A DNA stretch of 64,000 nucleotides from Thermoanaerobaculales bacterium (GTDB taxonomy: Bacteria > Acidobacteriota > Thermoanaerobaculia > Thermoanaerobaculales > Sulfomarinibacteraceae), in NCBI GenBank assembly GCA_035358815.1, contig DAOPQC010000003.1, positions 1 to 64,000 on the forward strand, in the 5' to 3' direction. Both the position numbers and the translations under genes were made by a program. Below are positions 23,515 through 32,549 of the stretch, piece after piece (positions within the stretch are counted from its first letter, which is position 1; each line of letters opens with the position of its first letter). The notes under the pieces were generated by a model. The model did not search any database. It saw nothing but the letters and a program-made list of their open reading frames with translations, and was not told the DNA's origin.

Positions 23515-26500
23515 CGGAGAGCGACGCGCACCAATCGGTGCTCGATCGGCTGCGAGGCGAGGAGGTCGCCGCCGGGGAGCACGGCGAGGCCGGTGACGCC
23601 GGGCAGGGTCGCCGGCATGCGGACCGGCTCCCGCGCCCCGCTCGGGTCGAGCCGCCACAGCTCGCCGGCGGTGGGCGCGCTCGCCAGCAGCTCGCCCGAC
23701 GGCAGCCGCGCGACGTAGCCCTCCTGCTGGTCGCCAGACTGCCAGCCGGGCACCGCCAGCCGCCGCACCTCGACGCCGCGAGCCGGGTCGACGAGCGCGA
23801 CCACGCCCTCGACCGGCAGCGCCGCCGCCACCAGTTCGCCCACCGCGGCCAGCCCGACCACCGGCGCCGGGAAGCGGATGATCTCCTCGCGCGCCCAGCG
23901 CGGCGGCGCGAAGCGGAGCAGCACCCGGTTGCCGGTGTCCGCGACCAGCAGCGAGCCGTCGGGCAGCCAGAGCACGCCCCGCGGCCCGTACAGCTCGGCG
24001 CCGACGACACGCACCCCGCCGTCGGGCAGCAGGAGCTGGACGCGCCCGTTCCAGGTGTCGGCCACGGCCAGCGTGCCGTCGGCGGCGAGGGCGAGGCCGG
24101 TCGGCTCCTGGAAGGCGCCGGCCGTGCCGCCCTGAACGCCGAAGCTGTCGAGGCAGGTCCCGGAGAGCGTGTACCAGACCACCCGGTGGTGGCCGGTGTC
24201 GGAGACCGCGAACCACCCGTCCGGCGACAGCGCGAGGCCGCGTGGCTGCGCCAGCTCGCCGCCGGCGGCCGTCCCCTGCCATGGCGAGCCGCAGCGGTCA
24301 CGCGGGCGCTCCACCACGAGCCCATCGTCGAGCACCAGCCACAGCCGCTCGTCGCCGCCGGCGATCGTCGTCACCCCGGCGAGCCCATCGAGCGCCCGCC
24401 GCCACGGCAGCACCGCGCCGCCGCTCCGGTAGAGCCCGCCGTCGGCGAGCGCCCACAGCGAGCCGCCCTGCCAGGCCAGCGCCCGCACCCCCTGCAGCGG
24501 CGCTCCGACCGGCCGGCGAGCGCCGTCGAGCCAGGCCCAGACCCGGCTGCCGTCGCTGGCCGCCACGGTCGGGCCCGACGCGGCGGCTGCGGCCAGCGGG
24601 CCGTCCGCGAGCCGCTGCCAGCCATCGCCCGCGCCCCGCTGCCAGAGGCCGCTCTCACCCCAGGCCCACAGCTCGTGGCCCGCCGCGAGCCGGGTCGCGC
24701 CCGCGGCGCGGCCGAGCGGCCGCCACAGGCGCCCATCCCGCAGCCAGACCGCGCCGTCCGCGCAGGCGATGGAGGTGACGCCGGCGTGGCGGGCCACCGC
24801 GGTCGCCGGGCAGGGCGGCTCGGCCACCAGGGCGAGCCGGCGGCCCAAGGCATCGAGCTCGTGCAGGCTGCCATCGAGCAGGACGGCAACGCCACCGTTG
24901 CCGTCGACCGCGAGGTCGCGGACCGCCTCGGTGCGGACCACCGGCACCCTGGCCAGCGGCCGCAGCTCGGGCGGCAGCTCGCGGTCGGCAGCCGCCGCCG
25001 GCACGGGCGCGGCGGCCCCCGCGTCGCCGACCAGGTAAAGCGCCGCTCCCCTGGACTCGGCGATCCGGACGACCCCCGGCACCGGGGCGAAGGGGTCGTC
25101 GTCGCCGAGCCCGTAGGCGCGGCGCTCGACATCGGCGAGCACCACCCAGCGGGCGCGGTAGCGGTCGAGCAGCCGGCGCTGGAGGTATGGGTCGGAGCCG
25201 CGGTAGAGCTCGGCGAGATCCATGTACCGGGCGTCGACCTCGGCGCGCGACTGGCCGCGCTGCTCGAGGTGCCAGGGCCAGCCCACGACCGTCGGCTGGC
25301 CGGTGTGCATCGCGATCCGGGTGTACTCGGCGTAGGCGATCTTGGCCGCCTCGACCACCACCTCGCCGGGCCTGGCCATGCCTTCCAGCGCGCTCGCCAG
25401 GAACCGGGTCTGCGGATCGGCGGTGGCCAGGAAGGCCTGGCCGTCGAGGGTCGGCCGCGGCGAGGCGACGCGCGGCTGCAGCCAGCCCTGGGCGAGGCCG
25501 AGCGGCAGGTTCACGAGCGCGACGAGCTGCAGCGGCAGCCAGACCGCCGCGAGCAGCCGGCGCCGCCAGCCGCTTCCGGTCAGCAGCAGTCCGCCGAGGG
25601 CCGCGGCGAGCAGCACCCACACCCCGTTGTAGACCTTGAACAGGGTGTTCATCCGGTCGATCAGGGTGAAGCGTTCGCAGGCTGCCACCGCGACCATCCC
25701 GAGCGCGGCCAGCGCCCACAGCAGCCGCGGCGCGCGCTCGGCGGTGCCGCGGGCGGCCGCCCCCAGCACGACCGCCGCAGCCAGCGCCAGCGCCGCCGCC
25801 GAGGAGTGCATGGCGAGGCCCGCCGCGATGCCCCCCAGGGCCAGCGCGAGCGCGGGGAGCCAGCGGTGGCCGGCGACCAGCAGCGCCCCCGCCATCACCA
25901 GCAGAGGGACCAGGAAGACGCCGAAGTGGAGCGCCACCGCCCACGCCGGGGCGAAGTCGGCGTCGGTCAGGAAGAGGCTGCGGCCGCCGGCGCCGGCACC
26001 GATCCCGGCCAACAGCTCCACCACGTAGGGCAGCGCGGCGGCCACGCTGGCGATGCCCGCCACGGCCAGCCGCAGCAGGCCGCGCACCGGGCGCCGCGCG
26101 GCGGCCACGGTGCCGACCGCGAGCGTCGCCGCGAGGACGAAGATGTCCCACGGGTTGGTCGCCACCAGCACCGCGGCGAAGATCGCGCACATCGCCGCCG
26201 CCGCCGGCCACCGCCGGCCGGGCAGGGTGACGACCAGCCAGCCCCAGAGCAGGGTCGCGAGCATCACCGGGAGCGCGATCAGGTGGCCGTGGAGGTCGGC
26301 GAACAGCGCGGTCCACAGCGGGTACTCGTCGATCGCGAAGCCCGGGATCACGCGCGACGTCGCCCACCACAGGTCGAACCAGCGGCCGCCGCGGGCCAGG
26401 TCGAGCAGCCGCGGCCAGGCGAGGTTGCCGGTCAGCAGCACGAGCAGCGGCAGCAGCGCCGCGGCCAGCAACCGCTGGCGGCGGGCCAGGGCCAGGCCGA

Positions 26501-29009
26501 ACCCTGCCAGCAGCGCCGCCGCCAGCGCCGGGATCGAGGCCGCCATCAGGTTGTAGCCGACCGCCGGGTGGCTGCCCGCGACCAGGATCGGGAACGACGC
26601 CAGCACCTGGCCGAAGTAGTAGTAGTGGAGCGGCATGCCGGCCATCCACGGCTCGCCGGGGGGCCACGACGAGGCGCGCAGGAAGGCGTTGAGGAACGAG
26701 AAGTCCATCGGCTTCTCGCCCCAGAAGATCGCCGGGTTCCACGCCCTCGCCACTAGGAACAGCAGCCCCACGGCGGCGGCCACCGCCAGCACCAGGAGGA
26801 TGCCGCGGGAGTGGGCGCGCAGGAGCCGCAGGACGAGCTTGCGGCGCAGCCACGCCCCGGCGCCGCCCGCGGCCAGCGCCGCCAGGAAGATCCAGGTCGC
26901 GGTCGCCGCGCCGGTCCGCCACAGGCCGCACTCGGCGCCCAGCCACATCAACCAGGGCGGCGCCACCCAACCGGTGGCCAGCGCCAGGCCGACGCCGGCA
27001 TCCGGCCATGACCCGAGGGAGGGCAGCAGCAGCACCCAGGTTGCGGCGGCCAGGCCGAGCAGCACCACCAGCCAGGTCGCGAGCTGCGCCGCCTGGCCGG
27101 CGAGGCCGGGCGCCGCGGTGACCCGCTCGAGGGGCTCGACGAACCTCTCCTCGACCGCCGCCGCGCCGAGGGCCTCGAGGAAGGGCAACGGCCGCGCCGT
27201 CCGCTCGACCAGGCCCTCCACGTCCACCTCGCCGGTGCGCCGCAGCACCACCACCCGCGGGAAGTCGTAGTTGAGGAAGCTCTCGTCGGCGAGCTGCACC
27301 GGGCGCTCGAGGCCGAAAAGCCGCGGCGCCCGATCGATCCTCGACAGCGGCTCGAAGCCCGCCTCCCCGGACAGCAGCAGCCGGTAGAGGCGGCCGGTGC
27401 GGGGGAAGCGCTCGCGGTTGACGAGCACTGTCCGCCGCACCCGGTTGGAGGTCAGCACCACCCAGTCCGACGAGGCCAGCGCCTCGGCCCAGCGGCGGAC
27501 CTTGTCCTCGTCGTCGGGGAGGTCGTACGACGGCAGGTCGATGCGCGCCACGCCGGGCAGGCTCACCGTTTCGTCCCAGTGCTCGAAGGCGACGACCTGC
27601 TCGGGCGCCACCAGCGGGGCCAGCCACTCGGCCGCGATCCGGTGCGGGTGCGGCGAGGCGAAGGACCACAGGTACATGGCGCCCCACAGGGCCGTGCCGG
27701 CGATGGTCAGGGCGACGGCCGGCCGTCGCCAGGGCGCTGGCAGGCGGAGCAGGGCCCACGCCGCCACCATGACCGCGGCCACCACCAGCGGCTCGAAGTA
27801 GCGCAGGTACTTGACCTCGAAGGTGGCGAACCGGACCGCCGTGGGCACCAGCCACGCGAGCAGCAGCGCCAGCAGCACCGCCTCCGGGGTGGCGATGCTC
27901 CCCAGCCAGCGCCCCGGCCGCCGCAGCAGCCGCCAGCCGCCGGCGACGGCGCCGCCGAGCGCCGCGAGGAGCAGCAGCGGTCCCAGCCCCCAGCGCGCGA
28001 GCTCGCGCAGCGGGTACAGCACCGGCAGCGTGTCCCGGTAGACGCGGGCGTACGGCAGGTCGCCCTTGCCGGTCACCATCGCGGCCTGCTCGCCGACGCC
28101 CTTGAGGTAAGCGGGGTTGAGGGGCGCTCCGGCCGTCTCGACCAGCGGCTGCAGGCCCGGCAGCACGGCCGGGGCGAGCACCGTGGCGGCGACCAGCGCC
28201 GCGAGCGCGAGCAGGGCGATCCACGAGCCGGCCATCGCCGCCCGGGCGAGGCCGCCCCGCCGGGAGCGGGCGACGCGACCGAGGGCCGCGGCGAGCAGGG
28301 CGAGGCCGACCGCGACCAGCGGCGGCCGGGCGCCGGCGAGCGCCCACGGCTGGCCGAGCCACAAGGCCAGGCAGGCGGCCGCGGCCACCACCCCGGCGAG
28401 CTCGGGGATGCGCGGCGAGCCGGTCCTCCGCCGCGCGATGACGATGGCCAGCGCGAGCGGCAGCAGCATCGGCAGCGACGCCACCTTGACCGCGAGCGAG
28501 GCGCCGGCGGTGGCGCCCGCCACGGCGGCGGCGGTCGTCCCCCCGGTGCGCGCCAGCCAGTAGCAGCCGGCGAGGGCCGCCATCACCCACAGCGCGTGGT
28601 GGGCCTCGACCGTGGCGTAGTGGGACTGCTGGAGGTCGAGCGGCACCACCGCCACCAGCAGCGCGGCCAGCTCGCCGGTCCGCCGGCCCCAGGCGCGGTG
28701 GGCGAGGAACCAGCCGAGGATCAGGGCGCCGAGCGAGGCCAGCAGCGACAGCGCCCGGCCGCCGATCAACAGCCCCTGGTAGGCGCGGGCCTCGCCGAGC
28801 AGCGCCGCCACCGCCCGCACCGCCCGAAAGTGCAGCGAGCCGTACGCGTAGAAGCCGGGGTCGTCGAAGAACCCCGCCACCTTCTCGGACACGAACGCCA
28901 CCTGGCGCTCGTCGGGGTGCGGGGTCAAGAGCCCGGAGTCCCAGCCCTGGGTGAGGAGACGGAGGGCGATCGCGAGCAGCAGCACCAGCCACGCGCGACG
29001 GCTAGGCAT
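23511..29009 (-). CDS. Giant membrane protein: PMT-like glycosyltransferase, DUF2298 and NHL-type propeller fused
   Basis: The 1832-residue protein has three parts. Residues 1 to about 590 form a multi-helix GT-C-type glycosyltransferase with HPDERQ after the first helix, the usual acidic loop of the PMT/ArnT group. Residues about 690-1320 form a second multi-helix domain with LHYYYFGQ, the YYY signature of DUF2298, plus DLHGHLIALP. From about 1350 to the end there are propeller repeats of the NHL type, such as LAQPRGLALSPDGWFAVSDTGHHRVVW. It probably transfers a lipid-linked sugar outside the cytoplasmic membrane. The ATG at 29009 follows a non-coding repeat block; upstream in-frame sequence is antisense to ispA. 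No Shine-Dalgarno is clear. Confidence 0.85.
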   Translation of the reverse strand: MPSRRAWLVLLLAIALRLLTQGWDSGLLTPHPDERQVAFVSEKVAGFFDDPGFYAYGSLHFRAVRAVAALLGEARAYQGLLIGGRALSLLASLGALILGWFLAHRAWGRRTGELAALLVAVVPLDLQQSHYATVEAHHALWVMAALAGCYWLARTGGTTAAAVAGATAGASLAVKVASLPMLLPLALAIVIARRRTGSPRIPELAGVVAAAACLALWLGQPWALAGARPPLVAVGLALLAAALGRVARSRRGGLARAAMAGSWIALLALAALVAATVLAPAVLPGLQPLVETAGAPLNPAYLKGVGEQAAMVTGKGDLPYARVYRDTLPVLYPLRELARWGLGPLLLLAALGGAVAGGWRLLRRPGRWLGSIATPEAVLLALLLAWLVPTAVRFATFEVKYLRYFEPLVVAAVMVAAWALLRLPAPWRRPAVALTIAGTALWGAMYLWSFASPHPHRIAAEWLAPLVAPEQVVAFEHWDETVSLPGVARIDLPSYDLPDDEDKVRRWAEALASSDWVVLTSNRVRRTVLVNRERFPRTGRLYRLLLSGEAGFEPLSRIDRAPRLFGLERPVQLADESFLNYDFPRVVVLRRTGEVDVEGLVERTARPLPFLEALGAAAVEERFVEPLERVTAAPGLAGQAAQLATWLVVLLGLAAATWVLLLPSLGSWPDAGVGLALATGWVAPPWLMWLGAECGLWRTGAATATWIFLAALAAGGAGAWLRRKLVLRLLRAHSRGILLVLAVAAAVGLLFLVARAWNPAIFWGEKPMDFSFLNAFLRASSWPPGEPWMAGMPLHYYYFGQVLASFPILVAGSHPAVGYNLMAASIPALAAALLAGFGLALARRQRLLAAALLPLLVLLTGNLAWPRLLDLARGGRWFDLWWATSRVIPGFAIDEYPLWTALFADLHGHLIALPVMLATLLWGWLVVTLPGRRWPAAAAMCAIFAAVLVATNPWDIFVLAATLAVGTVAAARRPVRGLLRLAVAGIASVAAALPYVVELLAGIGAGAGGRSLFLTDADFAPAWAVALHFGVFLVPLLVMAGALLVAGHRWLPALALALGGIAAGLAMHSSAAALALAAAVVLGAAARGTAERAPRLLWALAALGMVAVAACERFTLIDRMNTLFKVYNGVWVLLAAALGGLLLTGSGWRRRLLAAVWLPLQLVALVNLPLGLAQGWLQPRVASPRPTLDGQAFLATADPQTRFLASALEGMARPGEVVVEAAKIAYAEYTRIAMHTGQPTVVGWPWHLEQRGQSRAEVDARYMDLAELYRGSDPYLQRRLLDRYRARWVVLADVERRAYGLGDDDPFAPVPGVVRIAESRGAALYLVGDAGAAAPVPAAAADRELPPELRPLARVPVVRTEAVRDLAVDGNGGVAVLLDGSLHELDALGRRLALVAEPPCPATAVARHAGVTSIACADGAVWLRDGRLWRPLGRAAGATRLAAGHELWAWGESGLWQRGAGDGWQRLADGPLAAAAASGPTVAASDGSRVWAWLDGARRPVGAPLQGVRALAWQGGSLWALADGGLYRSGGAVLPWRRALDGLAGVTTIAGGDERLWLVLDDGLVVERPRDRCGSPWQGTAAGGELAQPRGLALSPDGWFAVSDTGHHRVVWYTLSGTCLDSFGVQGGTAGAFQEPTGLALAADGTLAVADTWNGRVQLLLPDGGVRVVGAELYGPRGVLWLPDGSLLVADTGNRVLLRFAPPRWAREEIIRFPAPVVGLAAVGELVAAALPVEGVVALVDPARGVEVRRLAVPGWQSGDQQEGYVARLPSGELLASAPTAGELWRLDPSGAREPVRMPATLPGVTGLAVLPGGDLLASQPIEHRLVRVALR

Positions 29010-29051
29010 GGCAGGAGAGTAGCGGATCGCGTGAGCCGCAGCAACGCAACT

Positions 29052-29247
29052 GAGGATCCAGGATCTGGGGGCTAGGATCTGGGTCCACCACCCCCGCCCG
29101 TTCCCGCTCCCGTTCCCGTTCCCGTTCCCGAGAGCGCTTGGCATCCCGCGAGGTCGTCTCGGGGGAATGACCAACAGCTGGGTGGAGTGCGCTCCGACGT
29201 TGATGGTCATATCCGGGAACGGGCACAGGAACGGGATTGGGAACGAA
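29052..29247. repeat. A-B-B' intergenic repeat block 4
   Basis: Arm A covers about 29052-29084, arm B (four GTTCCC-type units) 29095-29131, and arm B' 29213-29247 after an 80-base spacer. It fills the gap between ispA and the giant membrane-protein gene. Confidence 0.85.
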
Positions 29248-29266
29248 ACCGGCCGATGGCTGGCAG

Positions 29267-30163
29267 CTAGCTCGTCCTGCGGATGATGAAGCTGGCAAGC
29301 TCGCCGAGCGGGCCGTCCGGGCCCTCGAGAGAGCTGGCCAGGGCCACGAGCTCCGCCTCGAGCTCGGCCAGCCGGCGCCGAGCCGCGTCGAGTCCGTGGA
29401 GGGTGACGAAGGTGAGCTTGCCGGCCGCGGCGTCCTTGCCCGGCGACTTGCCGAGCTCGCCGGCGGTCGCGGTGGCGTCGAGCACGTCGTCCGCCGCCTG
29501 GAAGGCGAGGCCGAGCCGCTCGCCGTAGCGCGCGAACCCGCTGCGGTCGCCGACCCCGGCCAGGATCGCCCCGACCTCGACCGAGGCCCGGATCAGGCAG
29601 CCGGTCTTGCGGCGGTGGATCCGCTCCAGCGTCGCTCCGGGGTCCCCGACCGCGCCGCCGGCCGGGCCGGTCGCCTCGAGGTCCTCGACCTGGCCGGCCA
29701 CCATCCCGCGCGAGCCGGCGGCCTCGGCCACCACGGCGACCGCCGCCGCCCGCCGCCCTGACCACTCCGGCCCGGGCGGCTGCGAGGCGAGCAGGCCGAG
29801 GCCGTCGGTCAGCAGCGCGTCGCCGGCCAGGATCGCGGTCGCCTCGTCGAAGGCCACGTGGAGGGTCGGCCGCCCCCGCCGCAGCACGTCGTCGTCCATC
29901 GCCGGCAGGTCGTCGTGGACCAGCGAGTACGTGTGGATCAGCTCGAGCCCGCACGCGGCGTCGGTGATCCGGCTGGCATCGCCGCCGGCGGCGGCGTGCG
30001 CCAGCCGCGCCAGCACCGGCCGCACCCGCTTGCCGCCGGCGAGCACGGCGTAGGCCATCGCCTCGTGGAGGCGCGCCGGCCGCTCGCCCCGGTCGGCGAG
30101 CAAGCGGCGCAGCGCAGCGTCGACGGCGGCCCGCTCGGCGGCGAGCCGGAGCGGCGCGCTCAC
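29267..30163 (-). CDS. ispA: Polyprenyl diphosphate synthase (farnesyl/geranylgeranyl type)
   Basis: The 298-residue protein has the first aspartate-rich motif in SLVHDDLPAMDDDVLRRG and the second as AFQAADDVLDA. These bind magnesium-diphosphate in chain-elongating prenyl transferases. Length and context with xseB fit IspA-type farnesyl diphosphate synthase. Chain length cannot be fixed from sequence alone. The start overlaps the xseB stop by four bases. Confidence 0.93.
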   Translation of the reverse strand: MSAPLRLAAERAAVDAALRRLLADRGERPARLHEAMAYAVLAGGKRVRPVLARLAHAAAGGDASRITDAACGLELIHTYSLVHDDLPAMDDDVLRRGRPTLHVAFDEATAILAGDALLTDGLGLLASQPPGPEWSGRRAAAVAVVAEAAGSRGMVAGQVEDLEATGPAGGAVGDPGATLERIHRRKTGCLIRASVEVGAILAGVGDRSGFARYGERLGLAFQAADDVLDATATAGELGKSPGKDAAAGKLTFVTLHGLDAARRRLAELEAELVALASSLEGPDGPLGELASFIIRRTS

Positions 30164-30405
30164 TTCTCCTCCACCTCGAGATCCTGGACCACCGGCTCGC
30201 CCTGCTCCGTCTCGAGCAGGCGGGCGACCCGCTGCTCCACCTGCTCGAGGCGGGCGCGGCAGGTCTTGACGAGCTTCATCCCGGCCTCGAACAGGTCGAG
30301 CGACTCCTCGAGCCCGACCCCCTCGTCCTCGAGGCGGGCGACGATCTCCTCGAGCTTCGCGAGCTGGTCCTCGAAGCGCTCCTCAGCCTTGGCCTTCGCT
30401 GTCAT
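30160..30405 (-). CDS. xseB: Exodeoxyribonuclease VII small subunit
   Basis: The 81-residue protein has the XseB core (FEDQLAKLEEIVARLEDEGVGLEESLDLFEAGMKLVKTC), two helices that form a coiled coil with XseA. It is coupled to ispA. A repeat block of about 80 bases separates it from xseA, which is unusual because the two subunits are often cotranscribed. Confidence 0.95.
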   Translation of the reverse strand: MTAKAKAEERFEDQLAKLEEIVARLEDEGVGLEESLDLFEAGMKLVKTCRARLEQVEQRVARLLETEQGEPVVQDLEVEEK

Positions 30406-30425
30406 CGTTCACTCCATGTGGAATC

Positions 30426-30500
30426 AGGGGATAGGGGTTAGGGCATAGGGGATGGTAGACCCCCGCCCGCTCACGTTCCCGCTCCCGTTCCCGTTCCCGA
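30426..30500. repeat. A-B intergenic repeat block 5 between xseA and xseB
   Basis: Arm A is of the GGGGATA/GGGTTAG type (30426-30454) and arm B has GTTCCC units (30463-30500). There is no mirrored half. It lies within what would normally be one operon. Confidence 0.8.
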
Positions 30501-30565
30501 TCGTCCACCGTAGCACGCGGTGCATCGTCACTGGCCCGCTTCCGGGTCCGCGCCCGAGCCGCACC

Positions 30566-31966
30566 TCAACCTCCGCCGTCATCGCCGAACAGCGACGGCT
30601 GCCCGCCGCCTTCCGACTGCTTCGCCGCGTCGGCGGAGCGCGGCGCGCGCTTCGCCACGATCGACCGCAGCTCGCCGCGTGCCAGGGTGGTGTGCAGCTC
30701 CACTCCCGCTCCCACCACGCCGGCGTCGCGCAGCGGGCGCGGGTCGCCGGAGCGGGTCGTGATCGAGTAGCCGCGCTCCAGCACCATCCGCGGGCCGAGG
30801 TGGTGGAGGGCGCGCTGGTGGCCGTCGATCGCGGCCCGGGCGCGCCCCAGCCCGGCCCGGACGAGCTGGGCGAGCTGCTGCCGGCGGCTGTCCACGACCC
30901 GCCGGTGGCCGCCGGCGGCGACCAGCGCCGGCAGCTGGCGCAGCACCTGGGCGGCGCGGTCGAGGCGGGCCAGCGCGCGCTCCTTGAGGCGGCCGAAGAC
31001 CGCGCGCAGCCGCTCGGCGCGGTCGAGCCGCGCACGGTAGAGGCGCACCCGGTGCGGCACCCGGGCGAGCCCGGAAGATCCCGCGAGCCCGGCGAGCCGG
31101 GTGTGGGCGAGGGCACGCTGTCGGGCGAGGTCGCGCTGGAGCAGCGACCGCGCATCGTCGAGCCGGCGGAGCTGGCGCTCGAGCTGCGCGACCACCAGCT
31201 CGGCCGCCTGCGTCGGCGTGGCGGCGCGAATGTCGGCCACGAAGTCGGCGATCGTGAAGTCGACCTCGTGGCCGACGCCCGAGATCACCGGCACCGGGCT
31301 CGCCGCGATGGTGCGCGCCACCGGCTCCTCATTGAATGCCCACAGGTCCTCGAGGCTGCCGCCGCCGCGGCCCACGATCACCACGTCGACCAGCCCCGAG
31401 CGCGACAGCCTGCCGATCGCACCGGCGATCTCGGCCGCAGCGCCGCTGCCCTGCACCGCGGCCGGCGCCACGATCACCTCGAGGTTCGGAAACCGCCGCA
31501 GCACCCGCAGCATGTCGTGGAGGGCGGCGCCGGACAGCGAGGTCACGATGCCGACCCGGCTCGGCAGCGCCGGCAGCGGGCGCTTGCGCTCGAGCGCGAA
31601 CAGGCCCTCCGCGTCGAGCCGGCGCTTGAGCTGCTCGAACGCGAGCTGGAGGGCGCCGAGGCCGAGCGGCTCGAGCTCGTCGACCACGAGCTGGAACCTC
31701 CCCCGCTGCGGGTAGACGGTGAGCGAGCCCGTGGTCACCACCGCGAGGCCGTCCTCGACCTCGAACCGCAGCCGGCTCGCCCGGCTCGCCCACATCACGC
31801 AGTCCAGGGACGCGGCCTCGTCCTTGAGCGAGAAGTAGAGGTGGCCCCGGCCGGACGGCTTCAGGTTGGTCACCTCGCCCTCGACGCGGACGCCCGAGAA
31901 GCCCTGCTCGAGGACCTCGTTGACCGCCCGGATCAGCCCGGAGACCGTCCACGTCCGGCCGCTCAC
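30566..31966 (-). CDS. xseA: Exodeoxyribonuclease VII large subunit
   Basis: The 466-residue protein begins with an OB-fold DNA-binding domain (VRVEGEVTNLKPSGRGHLYFSLKD) and continues with the catalytic region: GIVTSLSGAALHDML, VIVGRGGGSLEDLWAFN and PVISGVGHEVDFTIADFVAD. A long helical, Arg-rich segment follows for XseB binding. The enzyme degrades single-stranded DNA. The ATG at 31966 starts directly before the OB-fold. Confidence 0.95.
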   Translation of the reverse strand: MSGRTWTVSGLIRAVNEVLEQGFSGVRVEGEVTNLKPSGRGHLYFSLKDEAASLDCVMWASRASRLRFEVEDGLAVVTTGSLTVYPQRGRFQLVVDELEPLGLGALQLAFEQLKRRLDAEGLFALERKRPLPALPSRVGIVTSLSGAALHDMLRVLRRFPNLEVIVAPAAVQGSGAAAEIAGAIGRLSRSGLVDVVIVGRGGGSLEDLWAFNEEPVARTIAASPVPVISGVGHEVDFTIADFVADIRAATPTQAAELVVAQLERQLRRLDDARSLLQRDLARQRALAHTRLAGLAGSSGLARVPHRVRLYRARLDRAERLRAVFGRLKERALARLDRAAQVLRQLPALVAAGGHRRVVDSRRQQLAQLVRAGLGRARAAIDGHQRALHHLGPRMVLERGYSITTRSGDPRPLRDAGVVGAGVELHTTLARGELRSIVAKRAPRSADAAKQSEGGGQPSLFGDDGGG

Positions 31967-32014
31967 GAGCCGCCTCCGCCCGCGGGTGGCGGCTGGCCGG
32001 CGCGCCGCTGCCGC

Positions 32015-32263
32015 TCAGCGCTCGAGGTCGTCGCGGGAGAGCGCATCCTCCACCAGCATCACCGGAATGCCCGACACCACCGGGTAGACGCGGCCGGCGG
32101 GCGAGGCCAGCCCCACCTCCACCACCGGCTCCTCGCCCTTGAACTGGTCGCGGTACTTCTCGACCAGCCGGCGCCGCACCGCCTCGGGAAGCTCGACCAC
32201 CTCGAGCGGCGTCTTGTCCACCGGGCAGACCAGGATCTCGAGCAGCTTCGGATCGACGGCCAT
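32015..32263 (-). CDS. Trm112-family (YcaR-like) small zinc-ribbon-type protein
   Basis: The 82-residue protein matches the Trm112/UPF0434 family: PKLLEILVCPVDKTPLEV at the start and YPVVSGIPVMLVEDAL near the end. Only one cysteine of the usual zinc pairs remains (C13). Bacterial members have no settled role; some activate methyltransferases. It lies 48 bases upstream of xseA. Confidence 0.88.
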   Translation of the reverse strand: MAVDPKLLEILVCPVDKTPLEVVELPEAVRRRLVEKYRDQFKGEEPVVEVGLASPAGRVYPVVSGIPVMLVEDALSRDDLER

Positions 32264-32301
32264 GGTCGCTCGCTCCTTCTGGATGGGAAGTCTATAGCAG
32301 A

Positions 32302-32530
32302 CAGGATCTAGGATCTAGGATCTGGGGGTTGGATCCATCCGATCAGGATCTAGGATCTAGGATCTGGGGCTCGGGATCTCGGGTTTTCGGCCCCTGTCCG
32401 TATCCGTCTCCGTGCCCGTGCCCGGCGAGACGCACGCGCTCGAGCAGGAGCCAATCGTCGGAGGCGGAAACCGAAACGGACGCGGGCGTGGGGCGGCCCC
32501 AGATCCTAGCCCCTAGCCCCCAGATCCTGC
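32302..32530. repeat. Complete A-B-B'-A' intergenic repeat block 6
   Basis: This is the fullest copy. Arm A (32302-32383, many GGATCTA/GGATCTG units) and arm B (32391-32424, CCGTxT/CCGTGC units) are followed by a 36-base spacer. The mirrored B' (32461-32491) and A' (32497-32530, AGATCCTAGCCCCTAG) complete a large imperfect palindrome. It fills the gap between the divergent-looking ends of the Trm112 and cytochrome genes. Confidence 0.88.
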
Positions 32531-32549
32531 ACCAGCGCCAGCGGCGCCC

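Noticed and set aside
23538..26756. 1072-codon open frame on the plus strand opposite the giant membrane protein
   Set aside because: It is a GC-skew shadow: almost only Arg, Gly, Pro, Ala, Gln and His, no domain, and lies opposite a clear gene.
29010..29954. In-frame N-terminal extension of the giant membrane protein
   Set aside because: The extension reads through a repeat block and antisense to ispA; the signal-like first helix begins at 29009.
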